Below are positions 20,494 to 29,840 of a stretch of 64,000 nucleotides of DNA, one piece after another. The stretch is from the NCBI RefSeq assembly GCF_000766865.1, contig NZ_JNFA01000019.1, forward strand, positions 62,001 to 126,000. The letters are read 5' to 3'. The translations under genes and the position numbers were made by a program. Numbering within the stretch: the first letter of the stretch is position 1; every line of letters starts with the position of its first letter. Below the pieces are notes generated by a model. The model made no database searches. It was not told the origin of the DNA and was given only the letters and a program-made list of their open reading frames with translations. This DNA comes from Listeria booriae. Lineage in GTDB: Bacteria > Bacillota > Bacilli > Lactobacillales > Listeriaceae.

Positions 20494-21349
20494 ATATGAT
20501 TTTATCCGCAATACGTTTATTGTTGGAATTGTAATCGGGATTGTAGCACCGTTACTAGGTAGTTTTATCGTAGTAAGACGGCTATCATTAATGGCGGACG
20601 CGCTGAGTCACGTAAGTTTGGCCGGAATCGCCGTAAGCCTTTATTTAAGCAAAATGTATATCCCACTCGTCGCGCTAAACCCGCTTTATCTCGGTTTCGG
20701 TTTTGCAGTCGGCGGATCGCTATTAATGGAAAAACTACGCAATGTATATAAGCAATTTCAAGAACTGGCAATCCCAATTATTATGTCAGCCGGAATGGGC
20801 TTTAGTGTCATCTTCATATCGCTCGCCAATGGCTTTAATACTGATTTATTCAGCTACTTATTCGGAAGCGTAAGCGCCGTGAGCCGTTCGGACATGTGGA
20901 CCATTTTAGCGACAGCATTTGTCGTTTTACTAACTGTATTTTTCCTATACAAAGAACTGTTCTTGCTATCCTTTGACGAAGAGTACGCAAAAGCATCAGG
21001 AATTCCCGCAAAAGTAGTCGACGTGATTTTCATGTTACTAGTCGCACTCGTTATCGCTTCCAGCATGCGCATCGTCGGCATTCTACTCGTATCGTCACTG
21101 ATGACATTACCAGTAGCCGCTGCGATTCGAATTGCTAAAGGATTTAAACAAACCATCGGCTATTCCATTTTATTCGGTGAAATTGCCGTACTAGGCGGCC
21201 TTATCAGTGCCTTTTACCTAGACTTAGCGCCCGGCGGCTCGATCGTCATTATTTCCGTTATCATTCTAGTCACAACCATCACCGTGCAAAAAATCAAACA
21301 AAAACTAGCGATTGCAGAAAGAAGTGAATCCAATGTCTCTAACAGCTAA
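20474..21349 (+). CDS. zurM: Zinc ABC transporter permease
   Basis: Integral membrane permease of the ABC-3 (ZnuB) family, 291 residues with about eight hydrophobic segments and the early family stretch [18 protein letters not shown] near residue 30. GTG start at 20474, inside the end of zurA; 17-base overlap with zurR. The order ATPase-permease-Fur regulator is the Listeria/Bacillus zinc operon. Confidence 0.93.
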   Translation: MIANLFEYDFIRNTFIVGIVIGIVAPLLGSFIVVRRLSLMADALSHVSLAGIAVSLYLSKMYIPLVALNPLYLGFGFAVGGSLLMEKLRNVYKQFQELAIPIIMSAGMGFSVIFISLANGFNTDLFSYLFGSVSAVSRSDMWTILATAFVVLLTVFFLYKELFLLSFDEEYAKASGIPAKVVDVIFMLLVALVIASSMRIVGILLVSSLMTLPVAAAIRIAKGFKQTIGYSILFGEIAVLGGLISAFYLDLAPGGSIVIISVIILVTTITVQKIKQKLAIAERSESNVSNS

Positions 21350-21761
21350 TGAAGCCTTGCAACTCATGAAACAAAAAGGCTATAAACACACCGATAAGCG
21401 CGAATTTCTAATTCAACTATTTGCCCGCAAAAATCGATATATGACCGCAAAAGAAGTTTTAGAGTGCATGAAAGAAGATTTTCCAGGTATTAGTTTCGAC
21501 ACAATCTATCGTAATTTATCGTTGTTTGTCGAACTAGAACTATTTGAAGAAACCGAGCTATCCAGCGAAAAACATTTCCGTTTATCATGCGCGCACGAAG
21601 GACATCACCACCATTTTATTTGTTTAAGCTGCGGCAAAACACGCGAAATTTTGATGTGTCCCATGGATTTCTTACAAGAAGCATTGCCCGGCTATCAAGT
21701 CGAAGGACATAAGTTTGAAGTATATGGCAAATGTCCAGACTGCCTTGCCAACGCGAGCTAA
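21333..21761 (+). CDS. zurR: Zinc uptake regulator, Fur family
   Basis: Fur-family repressor, 142 residues. N-terminal winged helix ([24 protein letters not shown]), then the metal-sensing region with [16 protein letters not shown] and the structural zinc pair CPDC near the end. ATG 21333 is preferred to the upstream TTG 21312: GAAAGAAGTG is 4-5 bases before it and family members start here. As the last gene of the operon it likely represses its own promoter through the box at 19638-19658. Confidence 0.93.
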   Translation: MSLTANEALQLMKQKGYKHTDKREFLIQLFARKNRYMTAKEVLECMKEDFPGISFDTIYRNLSLFVELELFEETELSSEKHFRLSCAHEGHHHHFICLSCGKTREILMCPMDFLQEALPGYQVEGHKFEVYGKCPDCLANAS

Positions 21762-21770
21762 TAATCCTGC

Positions 21771-21816
21771 AACCCGTAAAAATATCTCCCGATTAGAGAT
21801 GTTTTCGCGGGTTTTT
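21771..21816 (+). terminator. Terminator after zurR
   Basis: AACCCGTAAAAATATCTC pairs with GAGATGTTTTCGCGGGTT, with small internal mismatches, then TTTT. Confidence 0.85.
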
Positions 21817-21954
21817 GTATAATTTTTCATAAAAAACCGATATGTAGTGAATCTGAACCACCATTTATTTTAGTTTTTCTTATATATTTCTTGCCTCCCG
21901 TTTTAATCCTGCTCGTTATAATGAATTATCAAGTTAATAAAAGGAGATAAGACA

Positions 21955-22581
21955 ATGACAAGACAGCAAAATACCCAAAAAAAGAAGCAAAATTCTACGA
22001 AATGGCTACTAATTGGCCTCGTATTAATTATTATTGCAGCGGGAGGTTACTATTTTTGGAACGCACATCATAACGCAAGCGACGGCAGTGGCAATAGTAT
22101 TGCAAAACGGGATATATCATACGACAAAACCGTTGCTATCGGCGATTCCATCATGATTGATGTCGAAGGGGACTTAGAATCCGCCATCCCTGATGTAAAA
22201 GTAGACGGAGAAGTTGGCCGTCAATTAAAAGCCGCGATTCCACTAGCGGATGAATATAAGAGCTACAACAAGAAAGGTTCGGCGGTTATTTTAGAATTAG
22301 GAACAAATGGCTCATTTTCTAAAGAAAGTTTGGAAGAATTACTAAATAAGTTCGACAAAGCAGACATATATGTAGTCAACGTGCGCGTTCCCCGAGATTG
22401 GGAGAAACAAGTCAATGACATCCTAGCCGAAACCGTCCCACAATACAAAAACGCCACACTAGTAGATTGGTACTCCTTAGCAAGCAAACATAGCGGCTAT
22501 TTCGGTGACGACGGCGTCCATTTAACAGAAGCCGGAACAACGGCATGGGTCAACCTTGTAACCGAAAAAATGGCGAAGTAA
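21955..22581 (+). CDS. Membrane-anchored SGNH hydrolase (OatA C-terminal-domain-like)
   Basis: 208 residues: basic N-terminus, one TM segment (about 17-36), then an extracytoplasmic SGNH-type domain. Block I AIGDSIMID (about residues 62-70) provides the Ser; LELGTNGSF (about 112) corresponds to the oxyanion-hole block; DDGVHLTEAG (about 184) holds the catalytic Asp-x-x-His. It resembles the free C-terminal domain of peptidoglycan O-acetyltransferase OatA but lacks the acyltransferase-3 membrane part. It may add or remove acetyl groups on wall polymers; the substrate is inferred. RBS AAAGGAG precedes ATG. Confidence 0.82.
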   Translation: MTRQQNTQKKKQNSTKWLLIGLVLIIIAAGGYYFWNAHHNASDGSGNSIAKRDISYDKTVAIGDSIMIDVEGDLESAIPDVKVDGEVGRQLKAAIPLADEYKSYNKKGSAVILELGTNGSFSKESLEELLNKFDKADIYVVNVRVPRDWEKQVNDILAETVPQYKNATLVDWYSLASKHSGYFGDDGVHLTEAGTTAWVNLVTEKMAK

Positions 22582-22665
22582 CATTTTATATAAAAAAGAC
22601 GCAATTCCCTAAAAACTCCTCCTAATTGCTACCAAAATAAATAAAAAAACAGCGGCGCAAACCGT

Positions 22666-22671
22666 TATAAT
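22666..22671 (+). promoter_or_regulatory. -10 element of the Crp/Fnr-type gene
   Basis: TATAAT at 22666-22671, only about 26 bases upstream of the TTG start at 22697, so the leader would be about 18 bases. No clear -35 is seen, which fits activator dependence or an extra start. Confidence 0.45.
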
Positions 22672-22696
22672 AAGAGCATGAATGGAGGAGAGTTCA

Positions 22697-23371
22697 TTGC
22701 AAGAGCATTTAATGCAGAACGAAGCATTTTTTACAAATAATTATTTTCTATTAGAAATTTTAAAATCCGATCATCGATTTGAACAACATAGCGAAGTAAT
22801 CACCATTAAAGATCGCGGCACCATCATCACAACTGGCAAAGCAGACGATGACTTTTACATTATTCAAGACGGCATTATTTGCGTCCGCGGTAAAAACAAC
22901 ACCATCATCCAATTCATCAAAAGTGGCAACAGTTTCGGCTACAGCAACCTGTTCAACACAGCCCAGATGACCACGCAATACGAAGTTCTAACCCCAGCCA
23001 CACTTCTGAAAATTGACAAAGACTTCATGTCCGCCATTTTTCGCAACAACCGGCTCGGCATTTACATTTTAGATGAATATTATACAAAAACAATGCAATT
23101 AGCTGGTCTGCGCTTAGAATCATTCGAATTACCATCTGACCGCAGAGTCGCAGTCTGTTTATACGAAATCGCCAAAATGATCGGCCAAAAAACAAATCAA
23201 GGCACTCTGATTCCCCGCGTCATAACACAACAACACGTCGCAGAATATTGCCAGACATCCCGAGAATACACAACCATGATTTTAAACCGACTAGCAAAAG
23301 ACGGCTATATCCGACTGCGCCCAAAACCATGGTTTATCCCAGACGTGGAAGCACTAGTACACGGTTTATAA
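22697..23371 (+). CDS. Crp/Fnr (PrfA-type) transcriptional regulator
   Basis: 224 residues. The N-terminal beta-roll cNMP-binding-like domain (about 30-125) lacks the Arg/Ser cAMP signature. A dimer helix follows, then a C-terminal winged HTH (VITQQHVAEYCQTSREYTTM, about 177-196). Listeria encodes many such PrfA-like regulators. GGAGG lies 7 bases before TTG 22697; ATG 22682 lies upstream of that RBS and is unlikely. Its target is unknown; the neighbouring SGNH gene and 55-aa gene are candidates only by position. Confidence 0.88.
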   Translation: MQEHLMQNEAFFTNNYFLLEILKSDHRFEQHSEVITIKDRGTIITTGKADDDFYIIQDGIICVRGKNNTIIQFIKSGNSFGYSNLFNTAQMTTQYEVLTPATLLKIDKDFMSAIFRNNRLGIYILDEYYTKTMQLAGLRLESFELPSDRRVAVCLYEIAKMIGQKTNQGTLIPRVITQQHVAEYCQTSREYTTMILNRLAKDGYIRLRPKPWFIPDVEALVHGL

Positions 23372-23374
23372 CAA

Positions 23375-23410
23375 AAAAAGTTGAGACTAGGTTACATCTC
23401 AACTTTTTTC
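23375..23410 (+). terminator. Terminator after the Crp/Fnr gene
   Basis: AAGTTGAGA pairs with TCTCAACTT across a 10-base loop, with TTTTTTC on the 3' side. Confidence 0.9.
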
Positions 23411-23476
23411 GCGTGGAAATATATCTAGAATGGTATATAATAAAGTAGATACTATTCTAGGCAAGAGGTGCATAAA

Positions 23477-23644
23477 ATGAATATTTCAAGATGGAGAATC
23501 GTATATTTAGTAGTGTATCTGCTCGCAATATCATTATCTTTCTTAGGCATTTTTTTAGAAATGAGATTCTTGAACTTTACAGCCACTGCAATGCTCGTGG
23601 CTTTAGTCATTTGGCTTATCGCGAACAGAAAAAAATTCAAGTAA
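23477..23644 (+). CDS. Small two-TM membrane protein, 55 aa
   Basis: 55 residues (MNISRWRIVYLVV...), with two hydrophobic segments (about 8-27 and 32-48) and a basic end NRKKFK. RBS AGAGGTG (23464-23470) is 6 bases before ATG and a TATAAT (23436-23441) lies upstream. A bidirectional terminator follows directly. No family recognised; it resembles many small Firmicute membrane proteins of unknown role. Confidence 0.7.
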   Translation: MNISRWRIVYLVVYLLAISLSFLGIFLEMRFLNFTATAMLVALVIWLIANRKKFK

Positions 23645-23680
23645 AAACGCGCCCCATATTAACGGGAACGCGTTTTTTTC
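23643..23680. terminator. Bidirectional terminator, 55-aa gene / exonuclease gene
   Basis: AAAAACGCG (from about 23644) pairs with CGCGTTTTT (23669-23677). It lies between convergent genes. Confidence 0.85.
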
Positions 23681-24255
23681 TGCTTTACAAAATTACTACC
23701 ATTTATTTGGCCAAACTGATAACCAATCGAATCCACAAGTGCTGCAATGGAATCCGCGCGTTGAATGTTAGCAAGCTCGCGCACGATATCCGCAGCAACC
23801 TCAGCATCTTCTAGCGCATGATGGTGCTCAAACGAAATACCGAAATAATCAGCTACTAAATTCAGTTTGTGCGAACGAAGCGGCAAGATTTTTTGGGACA
23901 ACACGCAAGAGCAGAAATACGCATTTTCCGGTAGGGGAAGGCCATATTTCTCTGTCGTTGCCCGAAAAACATTCACATCAAATGTAGCGAAATGTGCCGC
24001 GACTGGCAAATCACCGATAAAGGAAATAATGCTCGGGTAAGCCTCCAGCCAATTTGGCGCGTCCCACACATCTTCAGGATAAATACCATGAACACGAATA
24101 TTAGACGGATAGAAATCTTCCTCAGGGTTAATCAGTTGATAAAGCTCCGAATCCTTCTGTCCATCAATATATTTTACTAAACCAATCGAACAGGGGCTTG
24201 TACGCGACCCATTCGCCGTTTCAAAATCAAACACCACATAATCTAAATGATTCAT
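23659..24255 (-). CDS. 3'-5' exonuclease, DnaQ/DEDDh family
   Basis: 198 residues with the exonuclease fold of DNA polymerase III epsilon. Exo I VVFDFETANG (residues 7-16, Asp and Glu), Exo II AAHFATFDVNVF (about 85-96), Exo III HHALEDAEVAA (about 147-157, His and Asp). It has no polymerase or BRCT domain, so a stand-alone exonuclease for repair or RNA/DNA trimming. Its 3' end overlaps the terminator shared with the 55-aa gene. Confidence 0.9.
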   Translation of the reverse strand: MNHLDYVVFDFETANGSRTSPCSIGLVKYIDGQKDSELYQLINPEEDFYPSNIRVHGIYPEDVWDAPNWLEAYPSIISFIGDLPVAAHFATFDVNVFRATTEKYGLPLPENAYFCSCVLSQKILPLRSHKLNLVADYFGISFEHHHALEDAEVAADIVRELANIQRADSIAALVDSIGYQFGQINGSNFVKQKKTRSR

Positions 24256-24288
24256 TCTGTCTCAACTCCTTGTAACCTTATGATACGC

Positions 24289-25830
24289 CTACAAATTAGT
24301 CTTGCGCAAGGATTTTGGTTTAATATAAAGCCCCAAGTCACGCCGTTCTTTCCGCAATGCTTTCGAAAGCGAGAGCATCATTAACAACATAATAAACGAA
24401 AACGGTAGCGCGACAATAATCAACATGTTTTGCAAACCTTCCAAACCACCACTGAACAGCAGAATCGAAGCGATAAGCGACTGAATAATGCCCCAAATAA
24501 ATTTAACCCGATTCGCAGGATTCATGACCCCATTCATCGTTTGCATACCGAGCACATACGTTGCCGAGTCCGCAGAAGTAATGAAAAACACGCCAATCAA
24601 GAAAATCGCGATGACTGAAAGCAACGAACCAAGTGGCATATGATTAAACGTTCCAAACAACACTTCCTCCGTTTTCAAAGAAGTTAAGTCAAATCCAGCA
24701 CGCTGAACCGAAGTCGAAGCCGTTCCGAATACAGAAAACCAAACGATACTAAGCACAGTAGGCAACAAAATAACCCCAGCTAAAAATTCACGAATTCGGC
24801 GTCCCTTGGAAACCCGAGCGATAAAAATACCAACAAAAGGGGACCAAGAAATAAACCAAGCCCAGTAAAAAATCGTCCAATTATTAATCCATTCACGCCC
24901 AGCCGCATTCACCGGATCGGTTCGGAAACTCATGCCGACAAAATTTTGCATATAAGCGCCCGTCGCATCCGTCATCATATTTAGCGTAAGCAACGTCGGA
25001 CCAACGATAATCACAATAATCATTAGCAAAACGGCCAAAACCATATTCGTATTACTAAGCCATTTCATTCCGCGTCCCAAGCCACTCATCGCTGACGTCA
25101 AGAAAAGCACCGTCACAATTGCGATAATAATAATCTGCACCTTGAAGTCCACCGGAATATCAAACAAGAACGATAGACCACCATTAATCTGCGTCGCACC
25201 AAAGCCAAGCGTCGTCGCAACACCGACAATCGTCGCAAAAACGGCAATCACATCAATCGTTACACGCACAGAAGGCTTCATCCATTTTCCAAGAAGCGGG
25301 TCAAGCGTCGCGCTAATCAACCCAGCCTTGTCATGACGAAACTGGAAATAAGCCAGAGTCAAACCAACAAAAGCATAAATCGCCCACGCATGAATTCCCC
25401 AATGGAAAAAGGAAAAACGAAACGCATCCATAAGCGCCTGATTCGTTCCAGGTTCCGCCTCAGGACTCGAAATCGCATAATGCGACAACGGCTCCGTCGC
25501 GCCCCAGAACACAAGGCCAACACCCATTCCAGCACTAAAAAGCATTCCAAACCAAGAAATAGTTGAATATTTCGGTTTTTCTCCAGCTTTTCCAAGTTTG
25601 ATCGATCCAATCGGACTCACAATCAAGTAGAAGCAGAAAATAACAAGTAATGACACGAAGATTAAGTAGTACCAACCAAACGTTGTTGTAATAAAGTTTT
25701 GCACGCTAGCCGTCACGTCAGCTAACCCCTTAGGCGCCACAATTCCGACAGCCACAAAAGCAAGCGTAATAGCTAGTGTAATCCAAAACACATTCGTAAT
25801 TTTGTGCGAACTTCCTTTTTTTGTTTCCAT
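24289..25830 (-). CDS. BCCT family betaine transporter (BetL/OpuD-like)
   Basis: 513 residues, twelve predicted TM segments. BCCT signature region is clear: GMGVGLVFWGATEPLSHY (about 97-114) and the aromatic betaine-binding segment NWTIFYWAWFISWSPFVG (about 316-333). Such carriers take up glycine betaine with sodium under osmotic stress. In L. monocytogenes betL is elsewhere in the genome (from memory), so this may be an additional or relocated carrier. It lies downstream of ispG but with its own 170-base leader. Confidence 0.88.
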   Translation of the reverse strand: METKKGSSHKITNVFWITLAITLAFVAVGIVAPKGLADVTASVQNFITTTFGWYYLIFVSLLVIFCFYLIVSPIGSIKLGKAGEKPKYSTISWFGMLFSAGMGVGLVFWGATEPLSHYAISSPEAEPGTNQALMDAFRFSFFHWGIHAWAIYAFVGLTLAYFQFRHDKAGLISATLDPLLGKWMKPSVRVTIDVIAVFATIVGVATTLGFGATQINGGLSFLFDIPVDFKVQIIIIAIVTVLFLTSAMSGLGRGMKWLSNTNMVLAVLLMIIVIIVGPTLLTLNMMTDATGAYMQNFVGMSFRTDPVNAAGREWINNWTIFYWAWFISWSPFVGIFIARVSKGRRIREFLAGVILLPTVLSIVWFSVFGTASTSVQRAGFDLTSLKTEEVLFGTFNHMPLGSLLSVIAIFLIGVFFITSADSATYVLGMQTMNGVMNPANRVKFIWGIIQSLIASILLFSGGLEGLQNMLIIVALPFSFIMLLMMLSLSKALRKERRDLGLYIKPKSLRKTNL

Positions 25831-25963
25831 AATTCCTCACTTTCATTGCTAGGTTCTCTTTATACACCAAGCAAACAACAATAGTAATATTATTGACCTA
25901 TCTATGGTAACAAAGATTAGTAGTGAAAGCAAATGAGCATGTTCAAACAACCTAATACAAAGA

Positions 25964-25997
25964 AAAAACGCCAGCACATCACGTACTAGCGTTTTCT
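25964..25997 (-). terminator. Terminator after ispG
   Basis: AAAACGCTAG-type stem read on the minus strand: AACGCCAG (from 25967) pairs with CTAGCGTT (25987-25994) with one mismatch, flanked by A/T runs on both sides. Confidence 0.7.
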
Positions 25998-26000
25998 AAT

Positions 26001-27113
26001 TTATTGTGCAGCCTCTGCTTCCTCAGCTGCTTTTTTCGCGAAAAATTCTTCTGCAAGAATATCGATTTCTTTCTTCAATTCTTCCACCATTGTTTCTTCT
26101 GGTACTTTACGAACGATTTTACCGTGACGGAAGAGAAGACCTTCACCACGAGCACCAGCAATACCAATATCGGCTTCACGCGCTTCACCAGGACCGTTTA
26201 CAGCACAGCCAAGCACTGCCACTTTAATCGGCGCTTTAATCGTTGAAATATATTCTTCCACCTCATTAGCAATACTAATCAAGTCGATCTCGATACGACC
26301 ACAAGTTGGGCAAGAAATCAGTGTTGCCGCGTTAGAAGACAAGCCAAATGACTTCAAGACTTCGCGCGCTACTTTAATTTCTTCTACAGGATCGGCTGAA
26401 AGGGAGACACGTAGCGTATTCCCAATACCTTTACAAAGAATCGCACCAAGACCAGCTGCACTTTTGATACCGCCAGCGAATTGCGTTCCTGATTCTGTAA
26501 TACCTAAGTGAAGAGGGTAATCGAAAGCTTTCGACGCTAAATCATAAGCTTCAATCGCCAAGTTCACATCCGACGCTTTAAGTGACACGATAATATCATG
26601 GAAATCTAGATCTTCTAAGATTTTAATATGATCTAAGGCACTTTCTACCATACCTTCCGCAGTAGGATAGCCGTATTTCTCGATAATTTTCTTCTCAAGA
26701 CTACCAGCGTTAACACCGATACGAATCGGAATACCCTTCTCCTTCGCTGCGTTAACTACTTTTACAACACGATCACGACGACCGATGTTTCCTGGATTAA
26801 TCCGGATTTTGTCGACACCAGCATCGATAGCTTTCAGCGCTAAACGATAGTCGAAGTGAATATCCGCTACAAGAGGGATAGAGATTCTGCTTTTAATTTC
26901 CGCAAGGGCATTTGCCGCACGCTCATCTGGAACAGCGACACGCACAATTTGGCACCCAGCTTCCTCAAGACGATGAATTTCAGCAACTGTAGCCTCCACG
27001 TCATGTGTTTTCGTTGTGGCCATACTCTGGATAAATAACTCATTACTACCGCCTATGGTCAAATTACCGACCTTTACAGGGCGTGTATTTGATCTATGTG
27101 TTCTTTCTGTCAA
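26001..27113 (-). CDS. ispG: 4-hydroxy-3-methylbut-2-en-1-yl diphosphate synthase
   Basis: Penultimate MEP-pathway enzyme, converting MEcPP to HMBPP. TIM-barrel N-terminus ([12 protein letters not shown]) and C-terminal [4Fe-4S] ligands in [12 protein letters not shown] (about 269-280) and [11 protein letters not shown] (about 304-314). It has 370 residues, then an Ala/Glu-rich tail. TTG start at 27113 with AGGAG 9 bases upstream. Presence with ispH shows a complete late MEP pathway here. Confidence 0.95.
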   Translation of the reverse strand: MTERTHRSNTRPVKVGNLTIGGSNELFIQSMATTKTHDVEATVAEIHRLEEAGCQIVRVAVPDERAANALAEIKSRISIPLVADIHFDYRLALKAIDAGVDKIRINPGNIGRRDRVVKVVNAAKEKGIPIRIGVNAGSLEKKIIEKYGYPTAEGMVESALDHIKILEDLDFHDIIVSLKASDVNLAIEAYDLASKAFDYPLHLGITESGTQFAGGIKSAAGLGAILCKGIGNTLRVSLSADPVEEIKVAREVLKSFGLSSNAATLISCPTCGRIEIDLISIANEVEEYISTIKAPIKVAVLGCAVNGPGEAREADIGIAGARGEGLLFRHGKIVRKVPEETMVEELKKEIDILAEEFFAKKAAEEAEAAQ

Positions 27114-27288
27114 AGCGATTCGCTCCTTATAAATCCTAACAGTCAGGATTTGTTATTATTAATGCATTACCAATCATACCACTATTCTTGCAAAAAATCA
27201 TCCATATTGTTTATTAAAAATTGGTGAGAAGACGGCATTATGAGCTTATTATACAAAAATAAAAGAGCTAGATTGGAGAAGATTGTAT

Positions 27289-28509
27289 CTATTTATGCTG
27301 AGAAATAAGCCAATTCAGTAGTTGTGCATTGTTATAAGCTTTTTCCCAAGAAGCGTGAGGATTAGGAGCGACCAAACCAGAAGGATATTCCGTCATTTGA
27401 ATGAATGTACTACCAGCTTTCTTTATGGCAGCTACAGCTTCAAGCGAGCCGTTTACACTATTAACAGGGTCATCTTCTGCTTGGAATGCCCAAATTGGCA
27501 TATTTTTAATTTTGGTAGCATCCGTTTGGTTTGGCGCTAAATATCTTGCTGTTCCTTGTGTTATGAACGTGGCGTCTTTATGATACATATATCCTGCAAT
27601 TGGAACCGCTGCAGCAAAAAAATTAGGGTTTTCAACAATCATTTTCCAAGTTCCTGTCCCGCCATTAGAAACGCCAGTAATATAGATGCGTGATGTATCA
27701 ATATCTTTATATTTTACTAGTAAGGAATCAATTAACTGCTTCACCGTTTCTGTTTGTCCGCCTGCAAACCAGCCATTTCGTTCTTCATCCCAAGCAACTT
27801 GTGGTGCTAAAACATAGCTTGGTGTCGTTCCTTGAAAAGTGGGAGCAGCGAATGTCACTGGACCATCTGTGCCTAAAAGCTGCAATTTATTATCATTTCC
27901 ACGCTCGCCCGAACCATGTAAGAAAACAGCTAAAGGTTTCTTCGTATCATCTTTTACAGGCTCGAAAAGACGATAGGCCATGTCTTGTTTTCCTTCTGTA
28001 TACATGCCTTCTTGAAACATATCTAAATCAGGACTTGCAATTTCTTTGATGTTAATAGGAGATGTAGCGCTGTAAGCTTTATTTGAAACGGTTAAGCTCT
28101 TGTTTTGCTTTACAGTGTATGCGAGATTGGTTCTTGTGTTTACAAATTTTTTAATATCAAATGTCAACGTGCTTGCATTACTATCATTTGGATCCAGTTC
28201 TAAAATAACATATTTCCCCTTCGCGGTTGGTGTTCCGACTTCTGCTTTTTCACTTGTGTAGATAGCTTTGATTGTTCTGCTCTTATCTCCTGCAAAAACA
28301 GAAAAACTAGCTTGATTCAGATTAGAACCGGTGAGCGTATCACTGTATGTAAGTATGACAGCTGCGCCAACTTCTCCTTTATCTATTACTTGCGTGACTA
28401 GCGTGATGTCCTTGCTGCTTAATTTCGTTTCCGCTTTGCTGTTGTTTGAGCAAGCGCTCGCAACAATGACTAAGACTAGAACTAAAAAACTGATGTACCT
28501 TTTTTTCAT
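27289..28509 (-). CDS. Secreted lipoprotein esterase/peptidase, alpha/beta hydrolase
   Basis: 406 residues. Signal peptide with lipobox-like VASAC (Cys about 20), then an Ig-like N-terminal domain (about 30-150), then an alpha/beta hydrolase domain: oxyanion stretch LAVFLHGSGERG (about 197-208), nucleophile GVSNGG (about 294-299) and catalytic-His candidate PHASWEKAY near the end. It resembles the predicted-peptidase/phospholipase family with an esterase Ig domain. ATG 28509 (MKKRYISF) is preferred to ATG 28515, because AAGGAG is 7 bases from the former and 1 from the latter. Confidence 0.85.
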   Translation of the reverse strand: MKKRYISFLVLVLVIVASACSNNSKAETKLSSKDITLVTQVIDKGEVGAAVILTYSDTLTGSNLNQASFSVFAGDKSRTIKAIYTSEKAEVGTPTAKGKYVILELDPNDSNASTLTFDIKKFVNTRTNLAYTVKQNKSLTVSNKAYSATSPINIKEIASPDLDMFQEGMYTEGKQDMAYRLFEPVKDDTKKPLAVFLHGSGERGNDNKLQLLGTDGPVTFAAPTFQGTTPSYVLAPQVAWDEERNGWFAGGQTETVKQLIDSLLVKYKDIDTSRIYITGVSNGGTGTWKMIVENPNFFAAAVPIAGYMYHKDATFITQGTARYLAPNQTDATKIKNMPIWAFQAEDDPVNSVNGSLEAVAAIKKAGSTFIQMTEYPSGLVAPNPHASWEKAYNNAQLLNWLISQHK

Positions 28510-28541
28510 GTTCATTCTCCTTTTTATTTTTTTAGTTGGAC

Positions 28542-28607
28542 GAAAAAAGGCAAAACCAATACATTTAGGGAAAATTCCTAAAAATGCATTTGGTTTTGCC
28601 TGCCGAA
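28542..28607 (-). terminator. Terminator-like hairpin in the leader of the lipoprotein gene
   Basis: Perfect 12-bp stem AGGCAAAACCAA (28590-28601 on the minus strand) against TTGGTTTTGCCT (28548-28559), with inner pairing, then TTTTTTCG. It lies between a strong promoter (28632-28660) and the gene's RBS (28517-28522). AGTTGGA near the predicted 5' end (28617-28623) can pair with TCCAACT just downstream of the hairpin (28534-28540). So it is either an attenuator or the 3' end of a short RNA. Confidence 0.75.
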
Positions 28608-28631
28608 CAGTGACAATCCAACTTGGTAATA

Positions 28632-28660
28632 ATTGTAGCATAAAAAGAGAGCGATTACAA
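28632..28660 (-). promoter_or_regulatory. Sigma-A promoter of the lipoprotein leader
   Basis: On the minus strand TTGTAA (28655-28660), 17 bases, then TACAAT (28632-28637) with an extended -10 TG. Predicted start about 28625. Confidence 0.8.
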
Positions 28661-28690
28661 TTATTTTTTAGTTATTTTTATGACTTTTAA

Positions 28691-28736
28691 AAAGCCATAT
28701 CTTTGCATTTCGTATGAAAAATGAAGATATGGCTTG
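28691..28736 (-). terminator. Terminator after the DUF1189 gene
   Basis: AAGCCATATCTT pairs with AAGATATGGCTT over an AT-rich inner stem; on the minus strand TTTTT follows. Confidence 0.85.
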
Positions 28737-28743
28737 TTATATT

Positions 28744-29532
28744 TTATTGTATGGGCTGTTTCTGGTCTGTCGGTGGAATTTGGCGAATGACTAGGAAGAT
28801 AATAAAGAAGCTGACCGCCATGTTAATCGTCGAAAGATATGGCACCGTAATTTGGAACCAGTACATAATCATCGTAAAGACAGACGCCAGTGTCATACTG
28901 TATGCCGCGATATTCCAGTTGTGGTAATACGTAATCCCCATACGTCCAAAACCGCTCATAATAAAGCCGAACAGGGCGTAGAGCGCAACTTTGAAAAACG
29001 TCACTAAAATCATCGCGATTAAAATAATACCTAGCAAAATCGGAATAAAGTATTTCGACAAATCTTCCATGGATTGATAGAAGTTAATCAGATCAGCCTT
29101 AGACCCAATCCCCGCAGTCGCATAATTCACAGTTTGATCAACACCAGGCGCCTTAATATAAATCGTATCAGATAAAAAGGCGATAGCACTATCAGCAGAA
29201 CCGAGCTGATTGTCAATTTGGTCCGTCGTCAAGCTGTCCGTAGAATCGAAATAAAAGTAAATACTACCTTGGTCGATGGTAATAGGCTTCTTCGCATCAG
29301 AAACCAGCTTGCCATCCTTCACAGTAAAATCCGGAATGTCATTCTTAATCGTATCCGCGCCAACTTTCATAGCATCATTTGCTGCAGTGGCCGTGTGATA
29401 ACCGATTGGTAAAAAAATTAGAATCGAAATTAAAAGTATGTAAATAATCGATTTCCATATTTTATCCGCACGAAATGTTGCGATATCCTCAGGAGAGTAG
29501 AGACTTTTGGCAAAACGTTTGAAAATGTTCAT
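28744..29532 (-). CDS. DUF1189 family membrane protein
   Basis: 262 residues: TM near 28-47, an extracytoplasmic domain of about 100 residues, then four TM segments in the C-terminal half. This is the layout of DUF1189 proteins (B. subtilis YvdJ type), function unknown. ATG 29532 (MNIFKRFAKSLYSPEDIA) is the family-type start, with GAGGTG 12 bases upstream; an in-frame ATG at 29607 would add 25 polar residues without a good RBS. Confidence 0.75.
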   Translation of the reverse strand: MNIFKRFAKSLYSPEDIATFRADKIWKSIIYILLISILIFLPIGYHTATAANDAMKVGADTIKNDIPDFTVKDGKLVSDAKKPITIDQGSIYFYFDSTDSLTTDQIDNQLGSADSAIAFLSDTIYIKAPGVDQTVNYATAGIGSKADLINFYQSMEDLSKYFIPILLGIILIAMILVTFFKVALYALFGFIMSGFGRMGITYYHNWNIAAYSMTLASVFTMIMYWFQITVPYLSTINMAVSFFIIFLVIRQIPPTDQKQPIQ

Positions 29533-29840
29533 TTGGTTGGAATGCACCTCGTTCTTTTTATTGTTTTTATAGAAGGAAACGGGAGAAACTGATTTCACAG
29601 TTCCCATTTCTTTTCTTTATGATAGCTTGAAATGAGTGGGATTGCAAGGGTTTGAGGATAAGGAGCCTGTGATTTAGGCTCGGCTCGGCATCTTTAACTT
29701 ATAATTATGCTTGATTTTTGATAGATGAGTCTTTAGGTAAGCATTTATATTGCAACCGCTTCTTTCTAGTGATAACCTTATACATGTAGGAAGAACTTGT
29801 TTTCCTGTTAAAAAAAGATAATCAAGGAGGAGTTTTTATT

